NCBI RefSeq assembly: GCF_007673095.1
Contig: NZ_VDYZ01000016.1
Span: forward strand, 1 to 64,000
Source: Corynebacterium glyciniphilum AJ 3170
GTDB lineage: Bacteria > Actinomycetota > Actinomycetes > Mycobacteriales > Mycobacteriaceae
Length of the DNA stretch: 64,000 bases
Direction of reading: 5' to 3'
Every line of letters starts with the position of its first letter. Within the stretch, counting starts at the first letter, position 1. Under the pieces are notes generated by a model. It did no database searches. It was not told the DNA's origin and worked only from the letters and a program-made list of their open reading frames with translations. Positions 1-9,201 of this stretch are shown one piece after another. The position numbers and the translations under genes are program-made.

Positions 1-96
1 CTTGTCGAACTGGATCTGACCGTCGGCATCGTACAGATTGAGCAGCGCATTGAGCTGGTGGTAATCCAACTGATCGGCCTGCATCGTGGTGGTCAT
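1..96 (-). CDS. nrdE: Ribonucleoside-diphosphate reductase large (alpha) subunit NrdE, N-terminal fragment
   Basis: Only the first 32 codons are inside the window; the gene runs off the left edge. The fragment contains [15 protein letters not shown] followed by QIQFDK, which matches the conserved N-terminus of class Ib-type NrdE (E. coli NrdE has YHALNAMLNLYD then IQFDK). NrdE is the catalytic subunit that reduces ribonucleoside diphosphates using a radical passed from NrdF. The ATG at 96-94 shares one base with the TGA of the upstream flavin reductase gene (TGATG), so translation is probably coupled. Its partners nrdI and nrdF lie divergently at 1109-2604. A second ATG at 84 is possible but lacks the coupling. 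Function is secure from the N-terminus; the rest cannot be seen. Confidence 0.85.
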   Translation of the reverse strand, partial: MTTTMQADQLDYHQLNALLNLYDADGQIQFDK

Positions 97-602
97 CAGT
101 ACTCACTCTCCGGTCCGGACTCTGCGACCGTCCAGTTGAATGACCTGTCCCGGTAGAGCGCCGGTGGCCCGGCGGATCCCGGGATCCAGGTGGCCTGGAC
201 GGGACAGATGAACAGAGCACTTCCTGCAACGGGGATGGTCCTGGTCACCCGGGTGAGCAGGCAGCCGTACACACCGTCGACCTGGGGAAGGCCGCCGAGA
301 CCGGTCTGCCACTCAACCTGCGCGAACCGGTCCGCGCCGTGTTCAGCGCATGTCCGTGCGGCCTCGACTCCCTCGGTCGACACCGCGTGGACGAGGACCT
401 GCTCCGCGGCGAGAAACTGCGGCAGCACCGACGCACTCTCCCGGAGGGAGAACACGACTGTCGGCGGGTCCGACGACACCGAGGTCAACGACGACACCGT
501 CGTACCGACCGGACTGCCGTCCGGGTCCCTGGTCGTGACGATCCAGACGTCCTGCGGAACGCTCCGGAACAGCGTCCGGAACCCTGCGGCCGTCACCGTC
601 AT
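96..602 (-). CDS. Flavin reductase-like FMN-binding split-barrel protein
   Basis: A 168-residue protein of the Flavin_Reduct (PF01613-like) family. The diagnostic N-terminal part reads [19 protein letters not shown], followed by [17 protein letters not shown], the usual FMN-contact region of short-chain NAD(P)H:flavin reductases. The family uses NAD(P)H to reduce bound or free FMN, or serves as the reductase of two-component oxygenases. The ATG at 602-600 was chosen because it overlaps the stop of the preceding gene as ATGA; its own TGA overlaps the nrdE ATG. It therefore sits in the middle of a tightly coupled three-gene operon ending in nrdE. A role in supplying reduced flavin or electrons to NrdI is an inference from position only. 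There is no signal peptide, so it is cytosolic. Confidence 0.8.
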   Translation of the reverse strand: MTVTAAGFRTLFRSVPQDVWIVTTRDPDGSPVGTTVSSLTSVSSDPPTVVFSLRESASVLPQFLAAEQVLVHAVSTEGVEAARTCAEHGADRFAQVEWQTGLGGLPQVDGVYGCLLTRVTRTIPVAGSALFICPVQATWIPGSAGPPALYRDRSFNWTVAESGPESEY

Positions 603-1030
603 TCCGAGGACCCCGGGGTCTCGTCGGTGATCACCGTTCCTGCCTTCGCCCCGGATGCCAGGGAGTAGATCGTGTCGAGGTGGATCAGGACGGCACGCTT
701 CGGTTCCTTCATTCCGTTGGCGGCTGCGAACTCGAGGCAGTTGTCCCACGCCGGACCGTCAGTGGCCACCTCGGCACGGCCGAGGAAGCGGTAGCCGTCG
801 AGCGCCTCACGGTCGATCACAGCGACAGCGACCCGCGATCCTGCCTCGATGTTGTCGAGGTGCTGTCCGCCGGTGTTCTCGTTGTAGATCAGGGTGTGGT
901 CGTCGTAGACGCGGAGCGACCGCTTCGGGCCGATGTTCGGGGTTGTCGGGTCACTGACCGTCGCAAGTATCGGCAGCTGGGTTCCGAGCATGCTTTTCAT
1001 GGGTTCCGTGATCTTTGTCTCGTGGGACAT
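599..1030 (-). CDS. Pyridoxamine 5'-phosphate oxidase-family FMN-binding protein
   Basis: A 143-residue single-domain split-barrel protein with the pattern of small PPOX-family flavin-binding proteins: [20 protein letters not shown], then a second strand region ending in [10 protein letters not shown] and [10 protein letters not shown]. Family members bind FMN or F420 as homodimers; many have no defined substrate, and this one lacks the C-terminal region of true PdxH. The start ATG at 1030-1028 has a good Shine-Dalgarno (AAGGAGAA) six bases upstream, and a TAGGAT -10 box lies at 1070-1075. It is the first gene of an operon with a flavin reductase and nrdE, and shares a short divergent promoter region with nrdI. 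The exact reaction cannot be assigned from sequence. Confidence 0.78.
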   Translation of the reverse strand: MSHETKITEPMKSMLGTQLPILATVSDPTTPNIGPKRSLRVYDDHTLIYNENTGGQHLDNIEAGSRVAVAVIDREALDGYRFLGRAEVATDGPAWDNCLEFAAANGMKEPKRAVLIHLDTIYSLASGAKAGTVITDETPGSSE

Positions 1031-1069
1031 CAGTTCTCCTTCGCTAGTGGGGACAAGGTCACATCGGCG

Positions 1070-1075
1070 ATCCTA
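1070..1075 (-). promoter_or_regulatory. -10 box for the PPOX-flavin reductase-nrdE operon
   Basis: TAGGAT on the minus strand fits the actinobacterial TAnnnT -10 consensus. It predicts a start near 1063 and a leader of about 33 bases carrying the AAGGAG Shine-Dalgarno. It lies only 20 bp from the oppositely directed nrdI -10 box, so the two promoters overlap. No clear NrdR-type box was recognised between them. Confidence 0.5.
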
Positions 1076-1095
1076 GCACGGTGTTCGTCGCGTGG

Positions 1096-1101
1096 TACAT
1101 T
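1096..1101 (+). promoter_or_regulatory. -10 box of nrdI, leaderless arrangement
   Basis: TACATT is followed by exactly seven bases and then the nrdI ATG at 1109. That puts the expected transcription start on the first base of the start codon. No Shine-Dalgarno is seen, which fits leaderless translation. Confidence 0.55.
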
Positions 1102-1108
1102 TAAGTTC

Positions 1109-1585
1109 ATGCCATTGAACTTCGACTCGCGACACGGCCCTCTGCTCGTGTACTTCTCCTCGGTGTCAGAAAACACGCGCCGGTTCATCGGCAAAGTCGG
1201 CCTCCCGTCGGCCCGGATCCCCCTGCGTCGTGGCGACCCCCCACTCGCGGTCCGACAACCATTCGTGTTGGTGACCCCGACCTACGGTGGCGGTGCCTCC
1301 GGAAGAACCGTCCCTCGCCAGGTGATCCACTTCCTCAACGACCCGGCCAACAGGCAGTGGATCCGTGGCGTCATCACCGCCGGGAACACGAATTTCGGTG
1401 CGGCCTACTGCGCTGCGGGGCCGATCATCGCAAGGAAGTGCGAGGTACCCGAGCTCTACCGCTTCGAGCTCCTCGGAACCCGGCGCGACGTGGACACCGT
1501 CCACGACGGCCTGCTCCACCACTGGGACCGACTCTGTGCCGGCACCCCTCGTCCACTCCCCGCAGTCAACAAGGAGAATCCATGA
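1109..1585 (+). CDS. nrdI: NrdI, flavodoxin-like activator of NrdF
   Basis: A 158-residue protein with the NrdI fold signatures: [13 protein letters not shown] (phosphate-binding loop of the flavodoxin), TPTYGGG (FMN loop) and [16 protein letters not shown] (loop over the isoalloxazine ring). NrdI reduces O2 to superoxide and delivers it through a channel to NrdF. In class Ib this oxidises the dimanganese site; in class Ie it converts the radical tyrosine to DOPA. The ATG at 1109 starts just before the conserved fold and follows a TACATT -10 box by seven bases. The stop TGA overlaps the ATG of nrdF (ATGA at 1582-1585), so the two proteins are translationally coupled. A short Pro/Asn-rich tail follows the core domain. 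The product is cytosolic. Confidence 0.93.
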   Translation: MPLNFDSRHGPLLVYFSSVSENTRRFIGKVGLPSARIPLRRGDPPLAVRQPFVLVTPTYGGGASGRTVPRQVIHFLNDPANRQWIRGVITAGNTNFGAAYCAAGPIIARKCEVPELYRFELLGTRRDVDTVHDGLLHHWDRLCAGTPRPLPAVNKENP

Positions 1586-2604
1586 CCTACATCGACCATT
1601 CACAGACTCCCCCGCAGTGGCGGCCGGGCTCAGGAGTGCCCCTCCGCCCGGTGAACTGGAACCGGATCCAGGACTCCAAGGACCTGGAGATCTGGCAGCG
1701 TCTGACCAGCAACTTCTGGCTGCCCGAGAAAGTCCCGCTGTCGAATGACCTCAGCAACTGGGCGAGCCTCAGCGACCGGCAACGGACGCTGACGACACGG
1801 GTATTCACCGGTCTGACGCTCCTGGACACCGTCCAGGCGACCGTCGGGGAGATCAGCCAGATCCCCGACGCCCGCACCGAACACGAGCAGGCCGTCTACG
1901 CCAACATCGCCTTCATGCAGGCGGTCCACGCCCGTAGTTACAGTTCGGTGTTCAGCACCATGTGCAGTTCAGCCGAAATCCAGGACGCCTACACCTGGTC
2001 CGTGGGCAATACGGTGCTTCAACGCCGTGCCACCGACGTCATGGCCCACTACCGGTCAGACGATCCGCTGAAACGCAAGGTCGCGGCGACACTGCTGTCG
2101 TCCCTGCTTCTCTACGCGGGGTTCTACCTGCCGCTGTGGTTCTCCAGCCGTGGGGTGATGATGAACACGGCGGACATGATCCGGCTCATCCTGCGGGACA
2201 AAGCCGTGCACGGCTACTACTCCGGTTACAAGTACCAGCAGGGCCTGGAGGCACATCCTGAGCGCGCCGGAGAAATGGAGGACTTCACCATGGGTTTCAC
2301 CGCGGATCTCCTCGCCCTGGAGCGCGAGTACTCCGAGGACCTCTATCAGCTCGTCACCGACGAGCCCGGCAACAGACTCAGGTACTCCGGGGTCGACGCC
2401 TTCGTCCACTACAACGCAGACAAGGCCCTGATGAACCTCGGATACACCCCGCAGTACGAGAAGGAGTCGGCAGGGGTCGAACCGGAGATCCTCGCCGCAC
2501 TGTCACCCGAATCGGCCGAAACCCACGACTTCTTCAGCGGTTCAGGGTCCGCCTACGTGATCGGGCGCACCGAGGCCACCGAGGAATCCGACTGGTCGTT
2601 CTGA
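1582..2604 (+). CDS. nrdF: Ribonucleotide reductase small subunit NrdF with the QSK (class Ie, metal-free) signature
   Basis: 340 residues, colinear with E. coli NrdF ([16 protein letters not shown] at 41-56, HARSYSS at 116-122, GSGSAYV near 320-326). The six ligands of the usual dimetal site align as follows: Asp82, His116 and His210 are kept, but the three glutamates are Gln113 (FMQAVH), Ser173 ([10 protein letters not shown]) and Lys207 (RDKAVH). This Q-S-K triplet is the published signature of one clade of class Ie subunits, which bind no metal and use a radical on a tyrosine hydroxylated to DOPA. Tyr120 is the equivalent tyrosine and is intact. The C-terminal tail ending ESDWSF should dock into NrdE. 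The start is set by the ATGA overlap with nrdI and an AAGGAGA ribosome site. Codon use and frame are normal, so this is not a decayed gene. Confidence 0.95.
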   Translation: MTYIDHSQTPPQWRPGSGVPLRPVNWNRIQDSKDLEIWQRLTSNFWLPEKVPLSNDLSNWASLSDRQRTLTTRVFTGLTLLDTVQATVGEISQIPDARTEHEQAVYANIAFMQAVHARSYSSVFSTMCSSAEIQDAYTWSVGNTVLQRRATDVMAHYRSDDPLKRKVAATLLSSLLLYAGFYLPLWFSSRGVMMNTADMIRLILRDKAVHGYYSGYKYQQGLEAHPERAGEMEDFTMGFTADLLALEREYSEDLYQLVTDEPGNRLRYSGVDAFVHYNADKALMNLGYTPQYEKESAGVEPEILAALSPESAETHDFFSGSGSAYVIGRTEATEESDWSF

Positions 2605-2615
2605 CCGCCCTCGCG

Positions 2616-3761
2616 CTACTTCCCCCAGCTGTCGGCGGATTCCCCGAAACGGTGCTCCAGCTCACGGCGGAACGTCTCCACCGCGGTGATCAGCCGGTTG
2701 TCCGAGTCGCCGACATTGTCCCGTTCCAGCCCGATCATCGGGAACCGGATGTCCGTCGGGATCTCGGAGTCGGCCAGACCGTTGCGACGGGCCAGGATGA
2801 TGACCTCTTCCGCCGCAGCCAGTGCCGATGGTGCCGATGGTGCCGAGGGAGTCCCTGCCGGGTTCTTCACCGCGGCGAATGTCGTCGCATGCGGTTCCTC
2901 CCGGTGTGTCGGCTCCTCCTTGTGCGCCGGCTTGCCCTCAGCCACCCGTCCTTCCGCCCACAGGCGGTCCTGCTCGTCGCGGGACACCGGGCGCTCCACC
3001 TCCTCGAAGAGGTACGGCGCCCGTGACCGCATCTTCGCCACGAACGCGCCGGCGACGTGCCCGATGTCGAACGCGCCCCGCCGGTTGGCGATCTCGGCGT
3101 GGAAGAGCACCTGCAGCAGGATGTCCGAGAGTTCCGTGCACAGCTCCTGCTGGTCGATTCCGGACTCGTCCTCACCGGGGCCCACCTGGTCGATAACCTC
3201 GGCCAGTTCCTCGGTCTCCTCCCGCAGGTAGGCCAGCAACGAGTGGTGGGTCTGGGACTGCTCCCACTCGCCCTGCCGCATCGCGCGGGTCATCAAGGCC
3301 ACGGCGTCCTCGACCTCGTCCATCACCGACGACGGCACCTCGGTGCGCGAGGTCCGACGCAGTCCGGCCACGGCGGCGGTGTGGTCGTCCGTGCCGACGA
3401 TCTCCCCGTCCACGACGCCGCCGCCCGAGTAGTCCACTGCTGCCGGTTGCTGCCCGGTCGTCGCAGTCAGCGCCGGGTCCGACGCCGCCTCGATCTCCCG
3501 GTCCCCGGCCATCTCCATCAGCAGACTCGGCGCCTTGACCAGCGTGTCCCCGCGCTCAAGCCGCTCCATGACGGCTTCATTGGCGAGGTCAGTGGTGACG
3601 ATCACCTCGGTGTCGTCCACCGTGTGCCCGCCGAGGTCGGCGATGACCCAACGGATCCGTACGGGCACCTCCTCGGTGTAGCAGACGTCATCACCGAGCA
3701 GCGGTACCGCCTCCACAGGCAGCATCGCGGGGAACCTGGGATCCAGCAGCACGACTGACAT
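2616..3761 (-). CDS. mazG: MazG-type nucleoside triphosphate pyrophosphohydrolase
   Basis: 381 residues. The N-terminus (VVLLDPRFPAMLPVEAVPLL, then YTEEVPV) matches the actinobacterial MazG N-terminal extension. The catalytic MazG helix bundle follows, with LREETEELAEV (EExxE) and ELSDILLQVLFHAEIA (ExxD) as the magnesium-binding motifs at about residues 205-260. The enzyme hydrolyses NTPs to NMP and pyrophosphate, a house-cleaning and stringent-response role. A variable, Pro/Ala-rich linker and a further C-terminal segment make it longer than mycobacterial MazG. The chosen ATG at 3761 follows a TACACT -10 box by seven bases. It ends 11 bases from the convergent nrdF stop. Upstream on the same strand is mfd. 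Confidence 0.85.
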   Translation of the reverse strand: MSVVLLDPRFPAMLPVEAVPLLGDDVCYTEEVPVRIRWVIADLGGHTVDDTEVIVTTDLANEAVMERLERGDTLVKAPSLLMEMAGDREIEAASDPALTATTGQQPAAVDYSGGGVVDGEIVGTDDHTAAVAGLRRTSRTEVPSSVMDEVEDAVALMTRAMRQGEWEQSQTHHSLLAYLREETEELAEVIDQVGPGEDESGIDQQELCTELSDILLQVLFHAEIANRRGAFDIGHVAGAFVAKMRSRAPYLFEEVERPVSRDEQDRLWAEGRVAEGKPAHKEEPTHREEPHATTFAAVKNPAGTPSAPSAPSALAAAEEVIILARRNGLADSEIPTDIRFPMIGLERDNVGDSDNRLITAVETFRRELEHRFGESADSWGK

Positions 3762-3768
3762 GGGGGTA

Positions 3769-3774
3769 AGTGTA
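3769..3774 (-). promoter_or_regulatory. -10 box of mazG, leaderless arrangement
   Basis: TACACT on the minus strand lies seven bases before the mazG ATG, and no Shine-Dalgarno is present. The box sits between the mazG start and the mfd stop, so mazG can be transcribed independently of mfd. Confidence 0.5.
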
Positions 3775-3792
3775 CCGGGTGACCGTCCGGTC

Positions 3793-6700
3793 TCAGCGGG
3801 TAACCGGCTCCGTGTGTCCGGCCACCGCCGTGACGTCACGTCGCGGCACGCCCGCCAGGTCGGTCAACACGTTGGCGCACCACTGGACCAGGTCGAGGTC
3901 GCGCAGCGCCACGGCCCGCATGCCGGACCCCTCCTTCGGCACCGGGACCAGCACCGTCTTCGGTGTCGCCCGGTACGTCGCCGCGGGGAACAACCGCTTG
4001 AGACGCACCTGACCGGAGTCCGCCAGCGTGATCGGGGAGAAACTGATCTTCGCCCCGGTCTGGATGACCTCGGTGACGTCCAGGTCCCGGCAGACCATCC
4101 GCAGGCGTGCGACGACCACGAGCCGCTGCACCTCCTCGGGGATGTCACCGTAACGGTCACGCAGCTCCTCCAGGACCTGCTCCAGTGCCTCGTCGTCGGT
4201 GGCTTCGGCGAACTTGCGGTAGGCCTCCAGCCGCAGCCGTTCACTGGCGATGTAGGTCACCGGGATGTGGGCGTCGACCGGCAGGTCGATCCGGATCTCG
4301 CGACGTTCCGCCGTGTCCGAGCCGTCGACCGTCTCGCCGTCGGCCATCGCACGGAAGGCCTCGACAGCTTCACCGACGAGCCGGACGTAGAGGTCGAACC
4401 CGACCCCGGCGATGTGGCCGGACTGCTCGGCACCCAGGACGTTGCCCGCACCACGCATCTCCAGGTCCTTCATCGCCACCGCCATGCCCGCGCCGAGGTC
4501 ATTGTTCTGCGCGATCGTGGTCAGCCGGTCGTAGGATGTCTCGGTGAGTGTCTCGCCCTTCGGGTAGAGGAAGTAGGCGTAGGCGCGCTCACGCGAGCGT
4601 CCGACCCGACCACGCAGCTGGTGCAGCTGGGACAGACCCATGTGGTGGGCGTTCTCCACGATCAGGGTGTTGGCGTTGGCGATGTCCAGCCCGGTCTCGA
4701 CGATGGTGGTGCACACCAGCACGTCGAACTCACGGTCCCAGAACCCCTGCACCGTGGTCTCCAGCTGTTCCTCGCTCATCTGCCCGTGGGCGACGACCAC
4801 CCGCGCCTCCGGGACGAGCTGCCGGATCCGCGAGGCGGTGTCCTCGATGCTCTTGACCTTGTTGTGGACGTAGAAGACCTGCCCGTCGCGCAGCAGTTCC
4901 CGGCGGATCGCCGCGGCCACGTGCTTCTCGTCCTGCGAGCCGACGTAGGTCAGCACCGGATGTCGGTCCTGCGGCGGGGTGAGGATCGTCGACATCTCAC
5001 GGATGCCCGCCATCGACATCTCCAGGGTGCGCGGGATCGGTGTGGCCGACATCGTCAGCACGTCGACGTGGGTACGCAGCGACTTGATGTGTTCCTTGTG
5101 CTCCACGCCGAAGCGCTGCTCCTCGTCGACGACGATCAGCCCCAGGTTCTTCCACTGGATACCGGTACCCAGCAACCGGTGGGTGCCGATCACGATGTCG
5201 ACGGTGCCGTCGGCCATGCCCGCGAAGATCTCCGCGGACTCCTTCGGCGAGGTGAACCGCGACAGTTCCCGGATCTGTGTGGGGAAGTCCTGCATCCGGT
5301 CGATGAACGTGCGGTAGTGCTGCTGCGCCAGCAGCGTGGTCGGTACCAGCAGGGCGACCTGCTTGCCGGACTGCACCGCCTTGAACGCCGCACGCACCGC
5401 CACCTCGGTCTTGCCGTAGCCGACGTCACCGACGATCACCCGGTCCATCGGCACCGGCTTCTCCATGTCACCCTTCACCGCCTCGATGGCGTTGAACTGG
5501 TCCTCGGTCTCGGTGAAGGGGAACGCCTCCTCCATCTGCCGCTGCCACGGCGAGTCCGGGTCGAAGGCGTAACCCGGTGCGGCCTGCCGGGCCGCGTAGA
5601 GCTGCACCAGCTCCCCGGCGATCTCCCGGACCGCCCCACGGGCCTTCTTCTTGGTGTTCTTCCAGTCCGACCCGCCCATCTTCGACAGCGACGGCTTCTC
5701 ACCGCCGACATAGCGGGACAGCAGGTCCAGCTGGTCCATCGGGACGTAGAGCTGGTCACCGGGGCCGCCCCGCTTCGACGGGGCGTACTCCAGCACCAGG
5801 TACTCACGTCGGGACGCGTCCGGCCCCTTGCCGATCGTCCGCTCGGTCATCTTCACGAACTTGCCGATGCCGTGCTGGTCATGGACGACGAGGTCGCCCG
5901 GGGCCAGTGCCAGCGGGTCCACCCGGTTGCGCTTCTTGGCGGGCTTACGGCGCCCGGTCGCACTGGCCTCCACACGGTTGCCCGTGACGTCGGACTCGGT
6001 GATGAACAGCAGTTCACGGGTGTCCAGCCCGGCATGCGCCGCAGCCTGGTAGATGCTGACCGTCCCGGTGGCGGGAAGCTCGTCGGGGGTGCGCTTCGAC
6101 CGCCGCATCCTGCCCTGCCCGGTGATCCCGTCCAGGTCCACGCCCACGGCCTCCGCGGCGATCCCCGCCTCCCGGAACCGCCGGAGCATCCGGGCAACGA
6201 TCGTCGGCGACGGTGCGGCGTAGGCCACCCGTCCGCCGTCCTCCACCCGACGACGGATCGTGGACATCAGCTGGCCGATGGCCTCCATCTCGCCGTGCGG
6301 TGCCGGTGCGACGTCGAAGTCGAGCAGCAGCGGCTCAGCATCACCGTCGTCCCCCTCATCGCTGTCGTCCCAGTCTGCCACGCCGGTCGGCGACAACGTC
6401 CACCACGGCACCCCCAACGCGTCCTGCGTCTTCTGCAGCGACGCCAGGCTCCGGTAGCCCGCCCGGTCCACGTCCCGGTCACCGGAACCGTCGGCGATGG
6501 CACTGACGTCCACCGGAGCGGCACCACCCATCGCCGCGACCTCCCAGCCCGCGGCAAGGAACTCCCGACCGGTCGCGATGAGGTCCTCGGCGCGTCGCTG
6601 CACGGCGGCCGGTGCGAGCACCACGGTATGGGCGCCGTCGGGCATGAGCTCAGGCAACGTCTGCATCGGCCCGCCGTAGAGCAGCGGGATCAGCGACTCC

Positions 6701-7521
6701 ATGCCCTGCACCGGGGTGTGCTGGCTGATCTTGTCGAACGCCTCCGCCAGCTCCGGGTTCCCCGCGTTCTCCCGCGCCAGCGACTCCGCCCGCCGCGCGA
6801 CGTCGTCGGTGATCAGGAGTTCCCGGACGGGGTGGACGAAGACCGCCTGCGTGACCGCCTCCGGGATCGTCCGCTGGTCCCCCACCGAGAAGGCGCGGAC
6901 CTCACTGACCTCGTCACCCCAGAACTCGACGCGCACCGGCATCTCCGCGGTCGCCGGGAAGATGTCGAGGATCCCGCCGCGGGTCGCGAACTCCCCGCGG
7001 CGACCGACCACGTCGGAGTGGGTGTAACCGAATTCCACCAGGCGCTTCTGCACCTCGGCGAAGTCGAGTTCCTCGCCTTCCACCAGCCGCACCGGTTCCA
7101 CGTCCCCCAGGCCGGCCATCACCGGCTGGACCACCGAGCGGGTGGGGGCGACGAGCACCTGCACCTGGCCGTGGGCGAGCCGGTAGAGCGCCTGACGACG
7201 CTGCGACACCGTCTCCACACCCGGCGACAGCCGCTCGTGCGGCAACGTCTCCCAGGACGGCACCATCGCCACCGTGTCCCCCAGCATCGCGGTGAGCTGG
7301 GCCGTCAGATCCTCCGCCTGGCGCCCCGTCGCGGTCACCAGCAGCACCGGGGCGCGCTGTGCCAGCGCGCCGACGGCGAACGGCCACGCCGCCTCCGGGC
7401 CCTGCAGGTGCAGACGCCGGTCGCCGACGTGGGTGACCATGCCCCTCAACTTCGGATCGGAGGCGACAGAACGCAGCACCCCGGACAGCGGAGGTGTCGG
7501 GGTTGTGTGGGTGGCACTCAT
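3793..7521 (-). CDS. mfd: Transcription-repair coupling factor Mfd
   Basis: 1242 residues with the complete Mfd order: UvrB-homology region, RNA polymerase interaction domain, superfamily 2 translocase, and TRCF C-terminal domain. Visible motifs are [11 protein letters not shown] (Walker A, about residue 700), DEEQRFGV (motif II, about 800), [11 protein letters not shown] (motif III) and [16 protein letters not shown]. Mfd removes RNA polymerase stalled at lesions and recruits UvrA. The ATG at 7521 was chosen because the downstream sequence begins with a typical short leader before the UvrB-like module; a TACGAT box eight bases upstream would make the transcript leaderless. The gene is divergent from tRNA-Gln, with mazG downstream on the same strand. 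Confidence 0.96.
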   Translation of the reverse strand: MSATHTTPTPPLSGVLRSVASDPKLRGMVTHVGDRRLHLQGPEAAWPFAVGALAQRAPVLLVTATGRQAEDLTAQLTAMLGDTVAMVPSWETLPHERLSPGVETVSQRRQALYRLAHGQVQVLVAPTRSVVQPVMAGLGDVEPVRLVEGEELDFAEVQKRLVEFGYTHSDVVGRRGEFATRGGILDIFPATAEMPVRVEFWGDEVSEVRAFSVGDQRTIPEAVTQAVFVHPVRELLITDDVARRAESLARENAGNPELAEAFDKISQHTPVQGMESLIPLLYGGPMQTLPELMPDGAHTVVLAPAAVQRRAEDLIATGREFLAAGWEVAAMGGAAPVDVSAIADGSGDRDVDRAGYRSLASLQKTQDALGVPWWTLSPTGVADWDDSDEGDDGDAEPLLLDFDVAPAPHGEMEAIGQLMSTIRRRVEDGGRVAYAAPSPTIVARMLRRFREAGIAAEAVGVDLDGITGQGRMRRSKRTPDELPATGTVSIYQAAAHAGLDTRELLFITESDVTGNRVEASATGRRKPAKKRNRVDPLALAPGDLVVHDQHGIGKFVKMTERTIGKGPDASRREYLVLEYAPSKRGGPGDQLYVPMDQLDLLSRYVGGEKPSLSKMGGSDWKNTKKKARGAVREIAGELVQLYAARQAAPGYAFDPDSPWQRQMEEAFPFTETEDQFNAIEAVKGDMEKPVPMDRVIVGDVGYGKTEVAVRAAFKAVQSGKQVALLVPTTLLAQQHYRTFIDRMQDFPTQIRELSRFTSPKESAEIFAGMADGTVDIVIGTHRLLGTGIQWKNLGLIVVDEEQRFGVEHKEHIKSLRTHVDVLTMSATPIPRTLEMSMAGIREMSTILTPPQDRHPVLTYVGSQDEKHVAAAIRRELLRDGQVFYVHNKVKSIEDTASRIRQLVPEARVVVAHGQMSEEQLETTVQGFWDREFDVLVCTTIVETGLDIANANTLIVENAHHMGLSQLHQLRGRVGRSRERAYAYFLYPKGETLTETSYDRLTTIAQNNDLGAGMAVAMKDLEMRGAGNVLGAEQSGHIAGVGFDLYVRLVGEAVEAFRAMADGETVDGSDTAERREIRIDLPVDAHIPVTYIASERLRLEAYRKFAEATDDEALEQVLEELRDRYGDIPEEVQRLVVVARLRMVCRDLDVTEVIQTGAKISFSPITLADSGQVRLKRLFPAATYRATPKTVLVPVPKEGSGMRAVALRDLDLVQWCANVLTDLAGVPRRDVTAVAGHTEPVTR

Positions 7522-7591
7522 GGGCAACCATCGTAGTCTGACGACCATCAGGTAGAGTGACCGGTTGACCGGGACGCACCGACCCGGCCCT

Positions 7592-7663
7592 TCCCCCATG
7601 GTGTAATCGGCAACACTGCGGTTTTTGGTACCGTCATTCCAGGTTCGAGTCCTGGTGGGGGAG
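7592..7663 (+). tRNA. tRNA-Gln (anticodon TTG)
   Basis: The cloverleaf can be folded by eye: acceptor TCCCCCA (7592-7598) pairs with TGGGGGA (7656-7662); the D arm is GTGT/ACAC; the anticodon stem GCGGT/ACCGT carries a seven-base loop TTTTGGT with anticodon TTG; the T arm is CCAGG TTCGAGT CCTGG. Discriminator base is G. CCA is not encoded. A TAGAGT box at 7552-7557 could be its promoter. Confidence 0.93.
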
Positions 7664-7683
7664 CTTCAGACAGTGGGAGCTTC

Positions 7684-7699
7684 CGGGGAGTTTTCCCCG
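7684..7699 (+). terminator. Hairpin after tRNA-Gln, possible terminator
   Basis: CGGGGA and TCCCCG form a six-base stem around a GTTT loop, 20 bases after the tRNA. There is no uridine run, so termination or processing is only a possibility. Confidence 0.3.
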
Positions 7700-7728
7700 A
7701 ACAGCACGCACCCGGGTGTCGCAATATG

Positions 7729-7753
7729 CATAATCACACATGAAAATGTTCAT
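7729..7753 (+). promoter_or_regulatory. Promoter and inverted repeat before the lipoprotein gene
   Basis: CATAAT at 7729-7734 is a good -10 box. It is followed at 7740-7753 by the inverted repeat ATGAA-AATG-TTCAT, which would overlap the transcription start and could be a repressor site. The regulator is unknown. Confidence 0.4.
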
Positions 7754-7776
7754 ATGCGACTGACGCCGAGGTAAGA

Positions 7777-9120
7777 ATGCGCACTCCCCTCCGATCCCGC
7801 TCCAGCGGCACCCTCGCCGCCTTCCTGGCTGGTGCCCTGGTCTTCACCGTAACCGCCTGCAGCGACAACAACGGCGACGATGACGACTCCGCCGCTGGCT
7901 CCTCGCACGAGCAGCAGGAAAACCATCCTGCACCGGACTTCTCGCTCAGCTACGACATCCCGGAACGCTGGGATCCTGAATCTGTCGCCTTGGTCCTGGA
8001 GTCCTCGATGATCGGCGGAGGTGTCGACTCCAGCGGAGCCGTCGTCGGAGATGCCCTGTATGTTGGCGAAGGTCTCAACCAGATCAAGCGGTCGACGGGA
8101 GACGGGACCACACTTCTGGACGTCACACCGCTGAAGCAGAATGCCGCCCAGCAGGACTACAGGATCGACTCTTTCTCCGGGGAGGGCACGGACTACGTCG
8201 CTCTGTGGCGAAAGGGCGTCCCGGAGTCCAACGACTCCCGGCGGCTCGGAGACGAAACGTCGTCCGATGCTGAGGTCTTCCTCGCCGTCTGGGACGCTGA
8301 CGGCTCATCTGTGTTCGACGGACCCCTCGATGGCGTCGACGAGATCGCCAGGATCCACGCCGGCCTGGTCGAGTACCGGGGAGACACGCTGGACCCATTG
8401 ACCGGAGAGCTTGTCCACGACAGTGACAACGGCGACGGGGACTCTCCGACGGTCGTCGGGTACGGTGCTTCCGCCTCAGAGCCACTCATGAAGACCCTAG
8501 TGCCCAGCACGGACAACATCGGTTCGATGATGGGGATGAAAGACTCACTGTACGAGACCGACTCATGGACCCAGGACGACTTGCTGAACTCCGCAGACTC
8601 TGGAAGGGCCGAGTTCAACACTCTCATCGGGGACTACGCCGTCTTCTCGATCTCGGAGGGCCCGTCCTCCCCCGCCGAAACCATCGCTGTCGACATCTCC
8701 GACGGCGACATCGTCGCCCGGACGGAGGACGACTGCTCGGCAGGCTTCATCGCCGACGACGACAAGCGGCTCTCCGTCTCCACGGACGGCAGTACAGTCT
8801 CGTATGCCCAGTACCTCATCGACGCGGACAACGGCATTCTGTCGTGCCAGCAGTCGCGTCGCGGTGACTTCACACCCCGCATCGCGCTCGACGACGGCAC
8901 CGTCTACGGCTACGGCGAGCAAGGCAGCGGCGACAACGCCACCCAGGTCGCGGCCTCCATGCAGGTCGGTGACGAGGAAGCGCTCATGGAACAGGGCATG
9001 TTGCCGATCCACGTCGACGATCAGGGGCGCGGCTGGTTCGCGGACTCGGTCAACCACAACAACGGCACCGACACCGTCGTCGCGGTCGTGGAACCCGCTG
9101 AGGGCGGTTCCCGGTCCTGA
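7777..9120 (+). CDS. Secreted lipoprotein of unknown function
   Basis: 447 residues. The N-terminus has arginines, a hydrophobic stretch (LAAFLAGALVFTV) and a lipobox VTACSD, so it should be lipid-anchored at Cys28 outside the membrane. An acidic, low-complexity linker rich in Asp and Ser follows. The body has repeated short beta-type segments (for example GAVVGDALYVG, GDYAVFSISEG, DDGTVYGYGEQG) suggesting a beta-propeller-like sensor or binding protein, but no catalytic motif was recognised. The start ATG has GAGGTAA five to six bases upstream. It stands between tRNA-Gln and glmU with its own promoter and is not obviously part of an operon. I do not assign a function. Confidence 0.75.
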   Translation: MRTPLRSRSSGTLAAFLAGALVFTVTACSDNNGDDDDSAAGSSHEQQENHPAPDFSLSYDIPERWDPESVALVLESSMIGGGVDSSGAVVGDALYVGEGLNQIKRSTGDGTTLLDVTPLKQNAAQQDYRIDSFSGEGTDYVALWRKGVPESNDSRRLGDETSSDAEVFLAVWDADGSSVFDGPLDGVDEIARIHAGLVEYRGDTLDPLTGELVHDSDNGDGDSPTVVGYGASASEPLMKTLVPSTDNIGSMMGMKDSLYETDSWTQDDLLNSADSGRAEFNTLIGDYAVFSISEGPSSPAETIAVDISDGDIVARTEDDCSAGFIADDDKRLSVSTDGSTVSYAQYLIDADNGILSCQQSRRGDFTPRIALDDGTVYGYGEQGSGDNATQVAASMQVGDEEALMEQGMLPIHVDDQGRGWFADSVNHNNGTDTVVAVVEPAEGGSRS

Positions 9121-9133
9121 GCGTCCGCGGCGT

Positions 9134-9139
9134 TAGACT
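9134..9139 (+). promoter_or_regulatory. -10 box of glmU
   Basis: TAGACT predicts a start near 9146 and a leader of about 56 bases containing TAAGGA upstream of the GTG start codon. Confidence 0.45.
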
Positions 9140-9201
9140 GTCGGTCATTCGCGTGATCCACGTCCGCAGCCGACCGCCAATGTGTAAGGACACCGCCCAT
9201 C

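Noticed and set aside
1582-2604. NrdF as an inactive or mis-sequenced class Ib subunit because three ligands are missing
   Set aside because: The replacements are exactly Q, S and K at the three glutamate positions, the rest is highly conserved, and nrdI and nrdE are intact beside it.
3760-7536. A 1258-codon open frame on the plus strand opposite mfd
   Set aside because: It is a mirror of a GC-rich coding strand. The minus strand carries all Mfd motifs, and the plus-strand translation is Arg/His/Gln/Asp-rich with no family features.
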